Shown: positions 46,921-56,673, counted from the stretch's first letter. The stretch: DNA of 64,000 nt from JADKAV01 sp963769435 (GCA_963769435.1 CAVYLN010000002.1:992001-1056000); one strand, 5' to 3'. Notes: a model not told the origin generated them from the sequence alone. Program-made: numbers and translations.

Positions 46921-48621
46921 ATGGTCATCGCCCGCAGGTCCTTCGCCGTACTCGCCACCACTGGCTTGCTCTCCGGCATCGCACTGGTTGGGGCAGCGAA
47001 CGCCACCGCCGCGGTCCCTTCGGCCTCGGTCGCCGCAGCCGCGGCGAAGGTCAACTCCGGGAAGGCGCCCTGCCAGAAACTGCCCAGCCTCAAGGGCAAG
47101 AAGCCCGGACAACTGCTCAAGTACAAGGAACTGAAGGTCGATCCCACCCTTCTCAGCGGAGCCCGGATGTTCCGTGTTCTCTACACCACGTCCGGGGTCG
47201 ACGAGAAGGACGTCCAGGCCTCCTGCGGGCTGGTGATCCTGCCCGCCAAGCAGAAGAACCGGACCAACCAGATCGTCGCCTACGCGCACGGCACGATCGG
47301 GATGCACCAGTCCTGCCAGCCGTCGAACAACCCCAAGGGCTTCATCGGGCCGGGTCTGGGCGCGATCTCCTACGGAACCGGCCCGAACACGGTTCTGGGC
47401 AAGTCCAAGAACGGCATCATGCAGGGTCTCATCGACAAGGGCCGGATGGTCACCGCGACCGACTACTACTCCGGGCTGGGTGAGCCCGCTTCCGCTCAGC
47501 AGAGCTACGTGCTCGGACTGCCGGCGGGTGCTGCGGTGCTGGACAGCACGAGGGCGGGCATCCAACTGGCCAAGGGCCTCGAGAAGAAGGGCAAGGACCC
47601 GAAGACCTGGAAGATCGCCACATGGGGGATCTCGCAGGGCGGTCACGCCGCGTTCTGGGCGGGGCAACTGGCGAATGACTACTTCCGGATCACGAAACTG
47701 AAGCAGGACCCCAGGATCAAGCCCGTCGGCGTGGCCGCGGTCGTGCCCGCGAGCCAGTTCGTCGCCACCGAGCAGACCCCGCCGAATCTGATCGGGCGCC
47801 ATCTCGGCGACCTCGAGATGCACGAGCCGGCGACCATCGTGAACGGCAATCCGGTGGGGGTCATGGGCCCGCTGCTGTTCTCACTGGTGATCAACTCGTG
47901 GGACAAATACCCGAGCACGGGAACGTTGCAGGCCGACGCGGCACTGCCCGGCTACCCGAGTTCGGTTCCCGCACCGCTGATGGAGGACGTGCTCACGGGA
48001 CCGGGCGCCGGCGACGGCGTCCAGGTGGCCAAGGACATCTCCGCGGGTTGCCTGACCGCCACGACCGCATTCGAGACGAACCCGTTCAACGAACCGGCCG
48101 ACAACGCCTTCTTCGTCCAGCCGATCTGGGGCGGCCCCACCGGCCCTGACGGTGCCTGGCAAGGCGAACTGGACCGGACGTGTCTCGACCCGGCGGCCCC
48201 GCAGGCGTTGAAGTCGTGGTGCACATGGCTGGCCTACAACATGCCCGGCCCCAACGGACAGAATCCGTTCAACAAGATCCCCCGCCAGAAGGACGGCTCG
48301 TACGCGAACATCCTGATCGCCGAGGGCATGGCGGACAACGTCGTCTGGTGCCAGAAGGCCGGGAAGAGCCTGCCCGGTCCCGAGGACTGCCTCGCCCGCC
48401 AGTTGTACGAATCGCTGGCTCCTGCGTGCAGCACCGCGAGTGTGAAACTGGACCTGTTCGCGAAGACCAAGAAGTCCCCGGCCAGCCACATCTCGACCAA
48501 CGCTCAACTGGCCGACAACGGCAAGGCGAAGTTCAAGGGATCACGCCTCGACAAGTTCTTCAACGGCACCTTCAAGGACTCCCTCAAGGCGGGATGCAAG
48601 GCCACGGTGGTCAACGGTTGA
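46921..48621 (+). CDS. Secreted lipase, LIP family
   Basis: Exported hydrolase of 566 aa. The signal peptide (about residues 1-31, ANATAA cleavage region) precedes the catalytic domain. YAHGTIGMHQSC is the oxyanion-hole region, and WGISQGGHAAFW holds the GxSxG nucleophile, as in the secretory lipase (LIP) family. IAEGMADNVVWC and HIST near the C-terminus probably carry the Asp and His. Eight or more cysteines suggest disulfides. A role in scavenging lipids is inferred. No partner genes adjacent. Confidence 0.82.
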   Translation: MVIARRSFAVLATTGLLSGIALVGAANATAAVPSASVAAAAAKVNSGKAPCQKLPSLKGKKPGQLLKYKELKVDPTLLSGARMFRVLYTTSGVDEKDVQASCGLVILPAKQKNRTNQIVAYAHGTIGMHQSCQPSNNPKGFIGPGLGAISYGTGPNTVLGKSKNGIMQGLIDKGRMVTATDYYSGLGEPASAQQSYVLGLPAGAAVLDSTRAGIQLAKGLEKKGKDPKTWKIATWGISQGGHAAFWAGQLANDYFRITKLKQDPRIKPVGVAAVVPASQFVATEQTPPNLIGRHLGDLEMHEPATIVNGNPVGVMGPLLFSLVINSWDKYPSTGTLQADAALPGYPSSVPAPLMEDVLTGPGAGDGVQVAKDISAGCLTATTAFETNPFNEPADNAFFVQPIWGGPTGPDGAWQGELDRTCLDPAAPQALKSWCTWLAYNMPGPNGQNPFNKIPRQKDGSYANILIAEGMADNVVWCQKAGKSLPGPEDCLARQLYESLAPACSTASVKLDLFAKTKKSPASHISTNAQLADNGKAKFKGSRLDKFFNGTFKDSLKAGCKATVVNG

Positions 48622-48667
48622 CGAACCGTCGACTCATCGGGTGAGGAGCCGAACCCGCGGTGGGTTC

Positions 48668-49030
48668 CTACCAGAGGACGGCGATGACCACGTTGGCGAT
48701 CGAGAGACCGCCGATCAGTCCCCAGATCGCCGTCGAGATCTCCGACTTCTTGCGATTGACCAGGATCAGCCCGAGAACCACCAGCAGGACCACGAACTTC
48801 ACGCCGATCTTGGCGTTGTCCGGCAGCGCCCATTCGTCCGGGTCAGCGTCGTGCAGCGGGTATCGGAGTCCGACCAGGAGCACGCCGGTGACCAACTGGG
48901 TAAGCGCGCCGTGCAGCATCGCCGGGTTGACGACCCGCGGCGACGACTTGATCTGCACCAGGAACCCGCCGATCAACGAGGCCAGGCCCAAGAAGTGCAG
49001 GATGACGAGGAGGTTGTAGAGGAAGCTCAC
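48668..49030 (-). CDS. Small four-helix membrane protein
   Basis: Hypothetical integral membrane protein of 120 aa with four hydrophobic segments (LYNLLVILHFLGLASLIGGF, an HGALTQLVTGVLLVGL helix, VGVKFVVLLVVLGLILV-like, and a C-terminal helix). The loop YPLHDADPDEWALPDN lies between helices 2 and 3. I do not recognise a family function. The GTG at 49030 is the first start after the non-coding upstream sequence; GAGAAT 6 nt before it may be a -10. Downstream of tsaD on the same strand. Confidence 0.7.
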   Translation of the reverse strand: MSFLYNLLVILHFLGLASLIGGFLVQIKSSPRVVNPAMLHGALTQLVTGVLLVGLRYPLHDADPDEWALPDNAKIGVKFVVLLVVLGLILVNRKKSEISTAIWGLIGGLSIANVVIAVLW

Positions 49031-49112
49031 CCGCCCATTCTCACCCGTGCGGTTGTGCCGTCGACCACCGGACAGCCCCAGAACCCAGGCAGCGCTGGTC
49101 AGCGGCCGGCAA

Positions 49113-50135
49113 TCACGGCACCAGCGGCTCCTGCACAGGCAGGGAGGAGTCGGCCCCCAGCAACCAGCCCGAGGCGGGCCGTCCCCGTGCCACCATCTCC
49201 GACCCGAGCGCGGCCACCATGGCCCCGTTGTCGGTGCACAACGCCGGACGAGGCACCCGCAACCGAATCCCCTGGGCCTCGCACCGTTGCTCGGTGAGCG
49301 CACGCAGCCGGCTGTTGGCAGCCACCCCGCCCCCGAGGATGAGAGTGTCGACTCCGGTGTCCAGGCAGGCGGCCAGCGCCTTGGCGCTCAGGACGTCTGC
49401 GACCGCCTCCTGGAAGGATGCGGCCACGTCAGCGACCGGTGCACCCGGGTTGGCTGCGAGCCAGCGCTTCACCGCCGTCTTCAGGCCGGAGAAGGAGTAG
49501 TCGTAGGCGGAATCACGCGGCCCGGTCAGTCCACGCGGGAACGCGATCGCCTTCGGATCACCGTCGAGGGCGCTGGCATCGATCGCCGGACCGCCCGGAA
49601 AACCCAGGCCGAGCATGCGGGCCACCTTGTCGAAAGCCTCGCCCGCGGCGTCATCGATGGTGGCGCCCAGCGGTTCGACGTCGGCGGTGACATCACCCAC
49701 CCGCAGGATCGAGGAGTGCCCGCCGGAGGCCAACAACGCGATGCAGTTCTCCGGCAGCGGTCCGTGCTGCAACTGGTCGACGGCCACGTGGGCGCTGAGA
49801 TGGTTGACGCCGTAGAGAGGTTTGTCCAGGGCCAGTGCCAGGGCTTTGGCAGCGGCCACTCCGACCACCAGCGCCCCGACCAGTCCCGGTCCGGCGGTGA
49901 CCGCGATCGCGTCGAGGTCGTCGTAGCCCACCCCCGCATCGGCCAGCGCCCGGTGCAAGGAGGGGATCAGGGCCTCGACGTGCGCCCTGCTGGCGATCTC
50001 CGGTACCACGCCTCCGAAGCGGACCTGCTCGGGCACGCTGCTGGCCACCGCATCGGCGAGCAGTCTGGTACCCGACACGATCCCGATACCGGTCTCGTCG
50101 CAAGAGGTCTCGATGCCCAGAACCAGCGGACTCAT
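49113..50135 (-). CDS. tsaD: tRNA threonylcarbamoyladenosine (t6A) synthase catalytic subunit
   Basis: Transfers threonylcarbamoyl to A37 of ANN-decoding tRNAs, 340 aa. GIETSCDETGIGIV starts the ASKHA fold; the metal-binding HxxxH is in NHLSAHVA, and LGGGVAANSRLR and TDNGAM are the ATP/AMP-site segments. The ATG overlaps the rimI stop (ATGA). End of the alr-to-tsaD transcription unit. Confidence 0.96.
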   Translation of the reverse strand: MSPLVLGIETSCDETGIGIVSGTRLLADAVASSVPEQVRFGGVVPEIASRAHVEALIPSLHRALADAGVGYDDLDAIAVTAGPGLVGALVVGVAAAKALALALDKPLYGVNHLSAHVAVDQLQHGPLPENCIALLASGGHSSILRVGDVTADVEPLGATIDDAAGEAFDKVARMLGLGFPGGPAIDASALDGDPKAIAFPRGLTGPRDSAYDYSFSGLKTAVKRWLAANPGAPVADVAASFQEAVADVLSAKALAACLDTGVDTLILGGGVAANSRLRALTEQRCEAQGIRLRVPRPALCTDNGAMVAALGSEMVARGRPASGWLLGADSSLPVQEPLVP

Positions 50136-50605
50136 AGGGCCAAGCCCATCACGAGTGCGTCCGAGAGATCCGGGTAGTACCTCTCCCGCAGCCGGACCCG
50201 GGCGAACCCGCGGCTCTCGTAGAGCCTGATCGCCGGCACGTTGTCGCTGCGGACTTCGAGGTGAACACGCCGGCACCCGATGTCCCGGGCATGCTGCACG
50301 AGGTGGTCCAGCAACACCCTGCCGATCCCACGACCCTGCATCTTCGGATCCACAGCCACGGTTTGGACATCGCAGTCCGGAACCGCGATCCACAATCCGC
50401 CGTAGGCCCGGACGACCTCGTCCTCCGCGACGACGTAGTAGCGGTCTTCGCGGGCGAGTTCCGCCCAGAAGGACTCCGCGGGCCACGCATTCGACTCGAA
50501 CACGGCTCGCTCGATGGTGAGCACACGTTCCAGATCCCACCACCGCAGCGGTCGGATCTTCACGCCGGCATCATCGGCCGCAGTGACGTCACTGAGGCCT
50601 GGCAT
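50132..50605 (-). CDS. rimI: Ribosomal-protein S18-alanine N-acetyltransferase family protein
   Basis: GNAT acetyltransferase, 157 aa. The acetyl-CoA loop is VAVDPKMQGRGIGRVLL (Q/RxxGxG/A), and ESRGFARVRLRERYY is the usual RimI C-terminal part. The position between tsaB and tsaD is standard. It overlaps tsaB by 17 bp and tsaD by 4 bp. The first 14 residues are variable; an internal GTG at residue 15 could also start it. Confidence 0.92.
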   Translation of the reverse strand: MPGLSDVTAADDAGVKIRPLRWWDLERVLTIERAVFESNAWPAESFWAELAREDRYYVVAEDEVVRAYGGLWIAVPDCDVQTVAVDPKMQGRGIGRVLLDHLVQHARDIGCRRVHLEVRSDNVPAIRLYESRGFARVRLRERYYPDLSDALVMGLAL

Positions 50606-51137
50606 CCGGTTCCCTCAGGTACCAGGGCCGGGCGGGCAGGTCGGCCGGGATCGCGAGCAGATCGGCCGCGTCGATCTGTGCGGCCTGCGCCAGGTCGGGG
50701 TATCTCGCCGCGGCCGGGCCCACCACGCGGGCTCCCGGCCAGGCAACGGCGACCTCCGCCGGCGGGATCACCACCGGCCCCTCCACCCGCCGACCCGCGG
50801 CGTATCGTGCCGCGAAGACCTCACGCCGACGAGCGTCGGTGACCACGACCCCGTCGCCGATCCGGTGACCGAGACCGTCCAGCGAGCAGACCCCCGAGAC
50901 CGGGACCCCGAGCGCCTCGGCCATTGTCACCGCCGTGACCACGCCCACCCGTAGCCCGGTATACGGTCCGGGCCCGACGCCGACGACTATCGCCGTCACC
51001 GCAGACATGGGCGCCACCTGACGGATCAGTTCGGCGAGGTGTTCGGCGTGGCCGGTGGGCGCCTCGACTCCGGCCGATCTTCCACCGAAGGCCACGGTGC
51101 AGTGCGGGGTCGAGGTGTCGAGCGCCAGCGTGCTCAC
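50589..51137 (-). CDS. tsaB: t6A synthesis partner protein TsaB
   Basis: Non-catalytic dimer partner of TsaD, 182 aa. LALDTSTPHCTVAF begins the ASKHA fold, and GVGPGPYTGLRVGV is the TsaB hallmark loop. The GTG start overlaps the tsaE stop (GTGA). Confidence 0.93.
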   Translation of the reverse strand: MSTLALDTSTPHCTVAFGGRSAGVEAPTGHAEHLAELIRQVAPMSAVTAIVVGVGPGPYTGLRVGVVTAVTMAEALGVPVSGVCSLDGLGHRIGDGVVVTDARRREVFAARYAAGRRVEGPVVIPPAEVAVAWPGARVVGPAAARYPDLAQAAQIDAADLLAIPADLPARPWYLREPDARPQ

Positions 51138-51559
51138 AACGGCACTTCCCTGCCGACACCGATGATCGACACCCGGCGCCCCCCGGGCAATTCCTCGATG
51201 TCGATCTCGAGGCGACGCCCGGACAGCGACTCGGCCCGTTCCCGACCCCACTCCACGCAGATCACCGCATCTTCGTCGACCAGGTCGAGATCCTCGAACT
51301 CGTGGGCACTGCTGAGCCGATAGGCGTCGGCGTGCACCAGGTCGGGGCCACCGACCGTCGTCGGATGTCGACGGGCGATCACGAACGTGGGACTGGTGAC
51401 CGGCCCCCGCACGCCCAGACCCTCGCCGACCCCGCGCATGAGCGTGGTCTTGCCCGCCCCGAGCTCTCCGCTGAGCAGCACCACATCTCCGGCCACCAGC
51501 CTCATCCCCAGCAGGCGCCCGAGTTCCACCATGGCCTCGGCCGACTCCACCTCACGCAC
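51134..51559 (-). CDS. tsaE: t6A synthesis ATPase TsaE
   Basis: P-loop ATPase that regenerates the TsaB-TsaD complex, 141 aa from the start chosen. The Walker A GELGAGKTT is at about residues 31-39 and VTSPTFVIARRHPT is the switch region; ADAYRLSSAHEFEDL carries the Walker B-like acidic patch. The start is uncertain: GTG 51559 overlaps the hydrolase stop, TTG 51574 is also in frame, and no ribosome site is visible. Confidence 0.9.
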   Translation of the reverse strand: MREVESAEAMVELGRLLGMRLVAGDVVLLSGELGAGKTTLMRGVGEGLGVRGPVTSPTFVIARRHPTTVGGPDLVHADAYRLSSAHEFEDLDLVDEDAVICVEWGRERAESLSGRRLEIDIEELPGGRRVSIIGVGREVPL

Positions 51560-52552
51560 GATTGTCGAAGGCAAGGCGCCGGATCCCTTCGGTGACCTGC
51601 TCGTGCCGCTCGAGCTGGATCATGTGGCCGGTGTTCGCCAGGATCTCGACGTCCGGGCCGGCCAGCGAATCGGCGATCCGCAGGCTGTGCGAGGGCGGGG
51701 TCAAGACGTCTACGTCCCCGCACGTGACGAAAGCCGGAACACCCTTCAGGACGTCGAGGGCCGCGTGCTTGTCGTGCGTGAGCAGCGTCGGCAGGAAATC
51801 CACCACGGTCTCGATCGCAGTGGCGTTCAGCATCTGCACGGTGAACTCGTTGAGCGAATTGGGGGCACCCCGGCCGAAGCTGACGCGTTTGGTCAGGGCG
51901 AAGTTCAGGTCGGTGTACCGGACCTGCTGGACCAGGGGCCCGGTGCGGACCCGCTTCGGGTTCGCCGTGGTCAATGCGGTCTGCGCCCGCCCGGCCACAC
52001 CTGCGGGGAGGCCGAGGAAGTCGGCAGTGAGGTTTCCGGCACTCGTGGCGACGAGTCCCACACCTGTCACGCGCTGCTCGATGGTCGTCGGGAACTGCGC
52101 GGCGAGCGCCATGATGGTCATCCCACCCATCGAGTGACCCACCAGCGTGATGGGCCCCTCGGTGAACCCGTCGATGACCCACTGCAGGTCGCGGCCGAGT
52201 TGATCGACGGTGTTGTTCCCCGCCGGGCCTCGCTCACTACGCCCGTGGCCGCGCTGATCCCACAGGACCAGTCGCGCCGCGCCCTTCAGCGCCTTGCGCT
52301 GGAAGTGCCAACTGTCCTGGTTGAGGCAGTAGCCGTGCCCGATCACGATCGTCGGCGCGTCCGGCCGATCCGCCGGGTGCACCTCCACGTACAACTGGGT
52401 ACCGTCGCGGCGCGCAGCCAATGTGGCTCTCCACGCACGGAGCCGAACGGCTCATCTCGCAAAGGATCGGGGCGCCAGGGTTTGCGGACCGCGAGTTGCT
52501 CAGCCGCAACGCCGGCGGCCAGCCCGACGGCCACGGCGACCAGTGACTTCAC
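51552..52552 (-). CDS. Membrane-anchored alpha/beta hydrolase (frame broken at about 52421)
   Basis: Serine hydrolase of about 333 aa with an N-terminal anchor helix (MKSLVAVAVGLAAGVAAEQL). The nucleophile is GHSMGG, the oxyanion region IGHGY, and NTGHMIQLERHE gives the catalytic His. The anchor and hydrolase domain are in different frames; the only deletion-type break in the window: adding one base at about 52421 gives GEPHLAARRDGTQLYVEV. The anchor start is trustworthy because its GTG overlaps the alr stop (GTGA). Relatives lie between alr and tsaE in other actinobacteria; substrate unknown. Confidence 0.85.
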
Positions 52553-53679
52553 CGCGCACCTCCCGAGTACACGCGCGGCACCCGCGGCCCGAGCCGCGTG
52601 ACGATCTCGTAGCCGATGGTGCCCGTCACCTCCGCCCAGTCCTCGGCGAGCGGGACACCGTCCTGACCACTGCCGAACAGGATCACTTCATCACCCTCGG
52701 CGGCCGTGTCGTCGCCGAGATCCAGAACGAACTGGTCCATGCAGACCCGGCCGGCGACCGTCCTGCGCTTGCCTGCGGCGAAGACCGGTCCCACGTTCGT
52801 CGCAGCCCGCGGGATGCCGTCCGCGTAGCCCAGCGGCACTACTGCGGTCGTCGCGTCCTCGCCCAGGTGGTACTGGTGACCGTAGGAGAGTCCCGCTCCG
52901 GCCGGGAGTCGCTTGACCACAGCCAGTCGCCCCACCAGCGTCATCACCGGGCGAAGCCCCAGCTCGCGCGGTGTGCCCAGACGATTGCCCGGACTGATGC
53001 CGTACATCGCGATTCCGGGACGCACCAGCGTGAAGTGGGCATCGGGCAGTGCCAACGTCGCCGCCGAGTTCGCGAGGTGCAGGTGCTCCGGGTCCACCCC
53101 CAGCGATCGTGCGGTGGCCACGGCCTGTCCGAAACCGGCGATCTGCACGGTGTTCAGCGGATCCTGTGGATCGTCGGCAACAGTGAAATGTGACCAGATC
53201 GCCACAACCTCCACGTGGCCGGCGTCCTGGAGGTCCTTGGCTCGCTCCACGAACTGCGCCCAGACGTCGGGGGCACACCCTGCCCGCCCCAGTCCGGTGT
53301 CGATCTTGAGGTGGATTCTGGCCCTTCGCCCGGTGGTCCTCGCCGCCGAGGTGAGGCGATCGAGAGCCTGCGGCGTCGAGATCCCGACGTCGACTCCCGC
53401 GTTCACGACCTGTTCCCACGGGTCCCCCGGGGTTGCCAGCCAGGCGAGGATCCGGCCGGTGTCGCCGGCGGCCCGAAGGTCCAGCGCCTCGCCGAACAAT
53501 GCGACGCCGAGCCACTCGGTACCGGTGTCACGAGCGGCGCGGGCCATCGGCAGCAGACCGTGGCCATACCCGTCGGCCTTCACCACCGCCATCTGCTGAC
53601 TGCCCGGCGCGCTGGAGCGCAGGACGTCGAGGTTGCGCGCGAAGGCGTCGAGGTCGATGCGGGCTTCTGCGCGGATCAC
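52549..53679 (-). CDS. alr: Alanine racemase
   Basis: PLP enzyme making D-alanine for peptidoglycan, 376 aa. Lys34 in VVKADGYGHG binds PLP; the second catalytic residue Tyr is in LSYGHQYH, and HLANSAATLALPD, VRPGIAMYG and RVCMDQF are further family motifs. GTG start with TAGAAT 6 nt upstream, so alr has its own promoter although it follows nnrD closely. Confidence 0.96.
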   Translation of the reverse strand: MIRAEARIDLDAFARNLDVLRSSAPGSQQMAVVKADGYGHGLLPMARAARDTGTEWLGVALFGEALDLRAAGDTGRILAWLATPGDPWEQVVNAGVDVGISTPQALDRLTSAARTTGRRARIHLKIDTGLGRAGCAPDVWAQFVERAKDLQDAGHVEVVAIWSHFTVADDPQDPLNTVQIAGFGQAVATARSLGVDPEHLHLANSAATLALPDAHFTLVRPGIAMYGISPGNRLGTPRELGLRPVMTLVGRLAVVKRLPAGAGLSYGHQYHLGEDATTAVVPLGYADGIPRAATNVGPVFAAGKRRTVAGRVCMDQFVLDLGDDTAAEGDEVILFGSGQDGVPLAEDWAEVTGTIGYEIVTRLGPRVPRVYSGGAR

Positions 53680-53685
53680 ATCCCG

Positions 53686-53691
53686 ATTCTA
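53686..53691 (-). promoter_or_regulatory. -10 box of the alr-tsaD operon
   Basis: TAGAAT on the minus strand, 6 nt before the GTG at 53679. It lies in the 38-bp gap after the corrected nnrD stop; leaderless type. Confidence 0.65.
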
Positions 53692-53717
53692 GGTCCGCCC
53701 GGAGGTCGCGACCGCGT

Positions 53718-55083
53718 TCACGGCTGTGTCGCCCACCGGACCGCCGCGGGTACCTGGTCCGCGATGTCCACACTGGTCGCAGGGAAGTGCGCAAGTACAC
53801 CCGCCTGCCCGTGGACCAACGCGGCACAGGCCGCGATCCTGGGCGATCTGCGTCAACTCCGGCTCCCTGCCCACGAAGTTGCGCGCGAGCATCCCAGCCA
53901 GCAAGCCGGAGAGGACGTCCCCGCTGCCGGCCGCAGCGAGGTTGGGGCTGCTGTGGGTGTTGATGAAGACCCGGCCGTCCGGGGCCGCCACCACCGTCAC
54001 CGCCCCCTTGAGCAACACCGCGACCCCGAGATCCGCAGCGGCGTTGCGCACGGCCCCGATCCGGTCGTCTCCCAGCACGAAACCCATCCGGGCGAACTCG
54101 CCCTCGTGCGGAGTGATCACCACGGGCCCCGCCGCGACTTCCGGCAGCGCTTCGGCGTCCAGCACCACCGGCCGCCCTGAATCCAGCGCCGTCCGCACGG
54201 CTGCGGCGAGTCGTTGCGGGTCGGCCAGGCCGGGACCGACCACGTAGGCGTCCGTGCGGCCCTCCGAGGCCACCACGTCGGGGAAACCGCCGACTGGTGA
54301 ACGGACCATTCCGACATCCGCGTGACGTGCTCCGGCCGTGCACAACTGCCCCGCACCGGGGTACTTCTCGGACCCGGCGGCGATGCTCACAACACCCCGG
54401 GTGTACTTGTTGTCGCCGAAACCCGGCCGGGGGAACAGGACACCCGCATCGGCACGCTCGACCACTTCCACGCGCGCGGCGGGAAGTGTCGCATCCAATC
54501 CGATGTCCACCAGGTGCACGGTCCCGCAGACGTCGGGCCGTAGAACCACGCCCGGTTTCAGGGTTCCGAAGGTCACCGTGTGGTCGGCCCGCCACACCTG
54601 CCCGGGGACCGCGCCGGTGTCGGGCTGCAGCCCGCTGGGAAGATCCACCGCGATCGTGAGTGCTGCGTCCACCGTCTGCCGGATCGCGACCGCGTTGTCC
54701 CGCAGCGGTCCCGTCCCCCCGATCCCCACCACCGCGTCCAGGACCACATCTGCGGGGCGTGCCGCGACGACGCTGGCGCCTTCCCGCCGCGCCGCCCGCA
54801 GACCCTCGGGGTGCAGCGTGTCCGACGTGGCCACGATGTCCACGGCCACACCCCGCCGCGCCAGTTGGGACGCGGCGAACAACGCATCCCCGCCGTTGTT
54901 GCCGGAGCCGGCCACCACGCACAGCCGGATCCCCGAGACACGCCCGAACCTGCGTCTGATCAGGGCCGCGGTGCGCACGGCCAGGCCAGTGGCCGCCCGC
55001 TGCATCAGGGCTCCCTCGGGCATCTGCGCCATGAGCGCTTCCTCGGCCGTGCGAATGGTGGCTACATCGTGGACGGGACGCAT
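53718..55083 (-). CDS. nnrD: Bifunctional NAD(P)H-hydrate epimerase/dehydratase (frame broken at about 53835)
   Basis: Repairs hydrated NADH/NADPH, about 454 aa after correction. The N-terminal YjeF epimerase domain has VVAGSGNNGGDALFAA; the C-terminal ADP-dependent dehydratase domain has VVITPHEGEFARMG, VLLKGAVTVV and AAAGSGDVLSGLLAG. The frame breaks in LTQIAQD|AACAALVHGQAGV near 53835 (GAT-C-GCG), and the correct end is at 53718 (AAVRWATQP), not the longer run into the alr promoter. Upstream of alr, as in other actinobacteria. Confidence 0.92.
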
Positions 55084-55183
55084 GCTCCCATCGTGGCCGA
55101 TGGGCCGGAGTGTGTCTTGACTCGCAGGGCGCCGGTCGCCCGGGTGTCAGACGGCCGGCCCCCGGCGCGCACGCGCGCACGAC

Positions 55184-55386
55184 GACGCACGACGCACGAC
55201 GCACGACGCACAAGACGCACGACGTTGGAGAACGTTCACGAGGTTGGAGGAACCACGCGTGTGTTCTCCAACCTGGTGAACAACCTCCAACGCCGCGGGG
55301 GTGCGCCGGACCGCCGCGGGGTGTGCCGGGCCGCCGCGGGGTGTGCCGGACCGCGCGGGGTGTGCCGGGCCGCGCGGGGTGTGCCT
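55184..55386. repeat. Cluster of three repeat types between eno and nnrD
   Basis: In order: gacgcac in four tandem copies (55184-55211) and a fifth at 55214; a large imperfect hairpin with arms 55224-55253 and 55263-55291, built from GTTGGAG motifs; and a GC-rich array of five units (55291-55386, period 20 then 19, core cgcggggtgtgcc). The whole gap of 312 bp has no gene. It lies downstream of eno and upstream of nnrD, both on the minus strand, so the hairpin may end eno transcripts. Confidence 0.85.
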
Positions 55387-55395
55387 ACCGGCGGT

Positions 55396-56673
55396 CTACC
55401 CCTGGAAGCGGGGGAAGGCCCTCCGTCCGCTGTACACCGCGGCGTCGTCGAGTTCCTCCTCGATACGCAGCAGCTGGTTGTACTTCGCCACGCGCTCGGA
55501 GCGGGCCGGGGCACCGGTCTTGATCTGGCCGCAATCGGTTGCGACCGCGAGATCGGCGATGGTCGTGTCCTCGGTCTCGCCCGAACGGTGGCTCATCATG
55601 CACGCGAACCCCGCGCGGTGGGCCATGTTCACGGCGTCGAGGGTCTCAGTCAGGGATCCGATCTGGTTGACCTTGACCAGCAGCGCGTTCGCCGCGGCCC
55701 TCTCGATACCGTCGGCGAGCCGGACCGGATTCGTCACGAACAGATCGTCGCCGACGAGTTGCACGCGCTCACCCAACTGTGCGTTGAGCGCGATCCACCC
55801 GTCCCAGTCGTCCTCCGCCAGCGGGTCCTCGATCGACACCAAGGGGTAACCGTCGAGCAGCGACGCGTAGTACTCGGCCATCTCGTCACTGGTTCGGGAG
55901 GCACCTTCGAAGGTGTAGACCCCATCGGAGAAGAACTCCGTGGCCGCGACGTCCAGCGCCAGCGCGATGTCAGCGCCCAACGCGAACCCGGCCGACTCCA
56001 CCGCCTCGCCGATGAGGTCCAGCGCGTCGCGGTTGCTGGGCAGGTCCGGCGCGAAACCGCCCTCGTCGCCCAGACCCGTCGACAGCCCCCGCTTCTTGAG
56101 CACCGACTTCAGCGAGTGGTACACCTCCGCGCCCATCCGCAGGGCGGTGTTGAAGTCCTCCGCACCGATGGGGGCGATCATGAACTCCTGGATGTCCACG
56201 CCGGTGTCGGCATGCGCGCCGCCGTTCACGATGTTCATCATCGGCACCGGGAGTACGTGTGCCTGCGGCCCACCCAGGTAGCGGAACAGCGGGAGGTCGG
56301 CCGACTCGGCAGCGGCCCGCGCCACGGCCAGGGACACTCCGAGGATCGCGTTGGCACCGAGGCGGCTCTTGTTCGGAGTCGCATCGAGGTCGATCATCAA
56401 CTGGTCGATGAGACGCTGCTCCGAGGCCTCGCACCCTTCGACCTCCGGGGCGATCTCGTCCTCGACCGCAGCGACCGCCTCGAGCACGCCCTTACCCCCG
56501 TAGCGTTCGCCGCCGTCACGTTTCTCGGAGGCCTCGAAGGCACCGGTGGACGCACCACTGGGGACCGCGGCACGCCCGAGGGAGCCGTCGTCCAGGCCGA
56601 CCTCCACCTCGACCGTGGGGTTGCCCCGCGAATCCAGGATCTCCCGTGCGATGACTGCCTCGATAACCGCCAC
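55396..56673 (-). CDS. eno: Enolase
   Basis: Converts 2-phosphoglycerate to phosphoenolpyruvate, 425 aa. AREILDSRGNPTVEV and PSGASTGAFEA form the N-terminal signature; DEGGFAPDL, SIEDPLAEDDWDG, the catalytic lysine in LLVKVNQIGSLTE, and MMSHRSGETED are all present. GTG at 56673 is chosen because AAGGAGG lies 4 nt upstream; in-frame codons further up have no signal. Last gene of the rplY-to-eno run. Confidence 0.97.
   Translation of the reverse strand: MAVIEAVIAREILDSRGNPTVEVEVGLDDGSLGRAAVPSGASTGAFEASEKRDGGERYGGKGVLEAVAAVEDEIAPEVEGCEASEQRLIDQLMIDLDATPNKSRLGANAILGVSLAVARAAAESADLPLFRYLGGPQAHVLPVPMMNIVNGGAHADTGVDIQEFMIAPIGAEDFNTALRMGAEVYHSLKSVLKKRGLSTGLGDEGGFAPDLPSNRDALDLIGEAVESAGFALGADIALALDVAATEFFSDGVYTFEGASRTSDEMAEYYASLLDGYPLVSIEDPLAEDDWDGWIALNAQLGERVQLVGDDLFVTNPVRLADGIERAAANALLVKVNQIGSLTETLDAVNMAHRAGFACMMSHRSGETEDTTIADLAVATDCGQIKTGAPARSERVAKYNQLLRIEEELDDAAVYSGRRAFPRFQG

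Noticed and set aside
55184..55386. CRISPR or integron
   Set aside because: Short, contiguous tandem units of different lengths; no integrase or cas genes.
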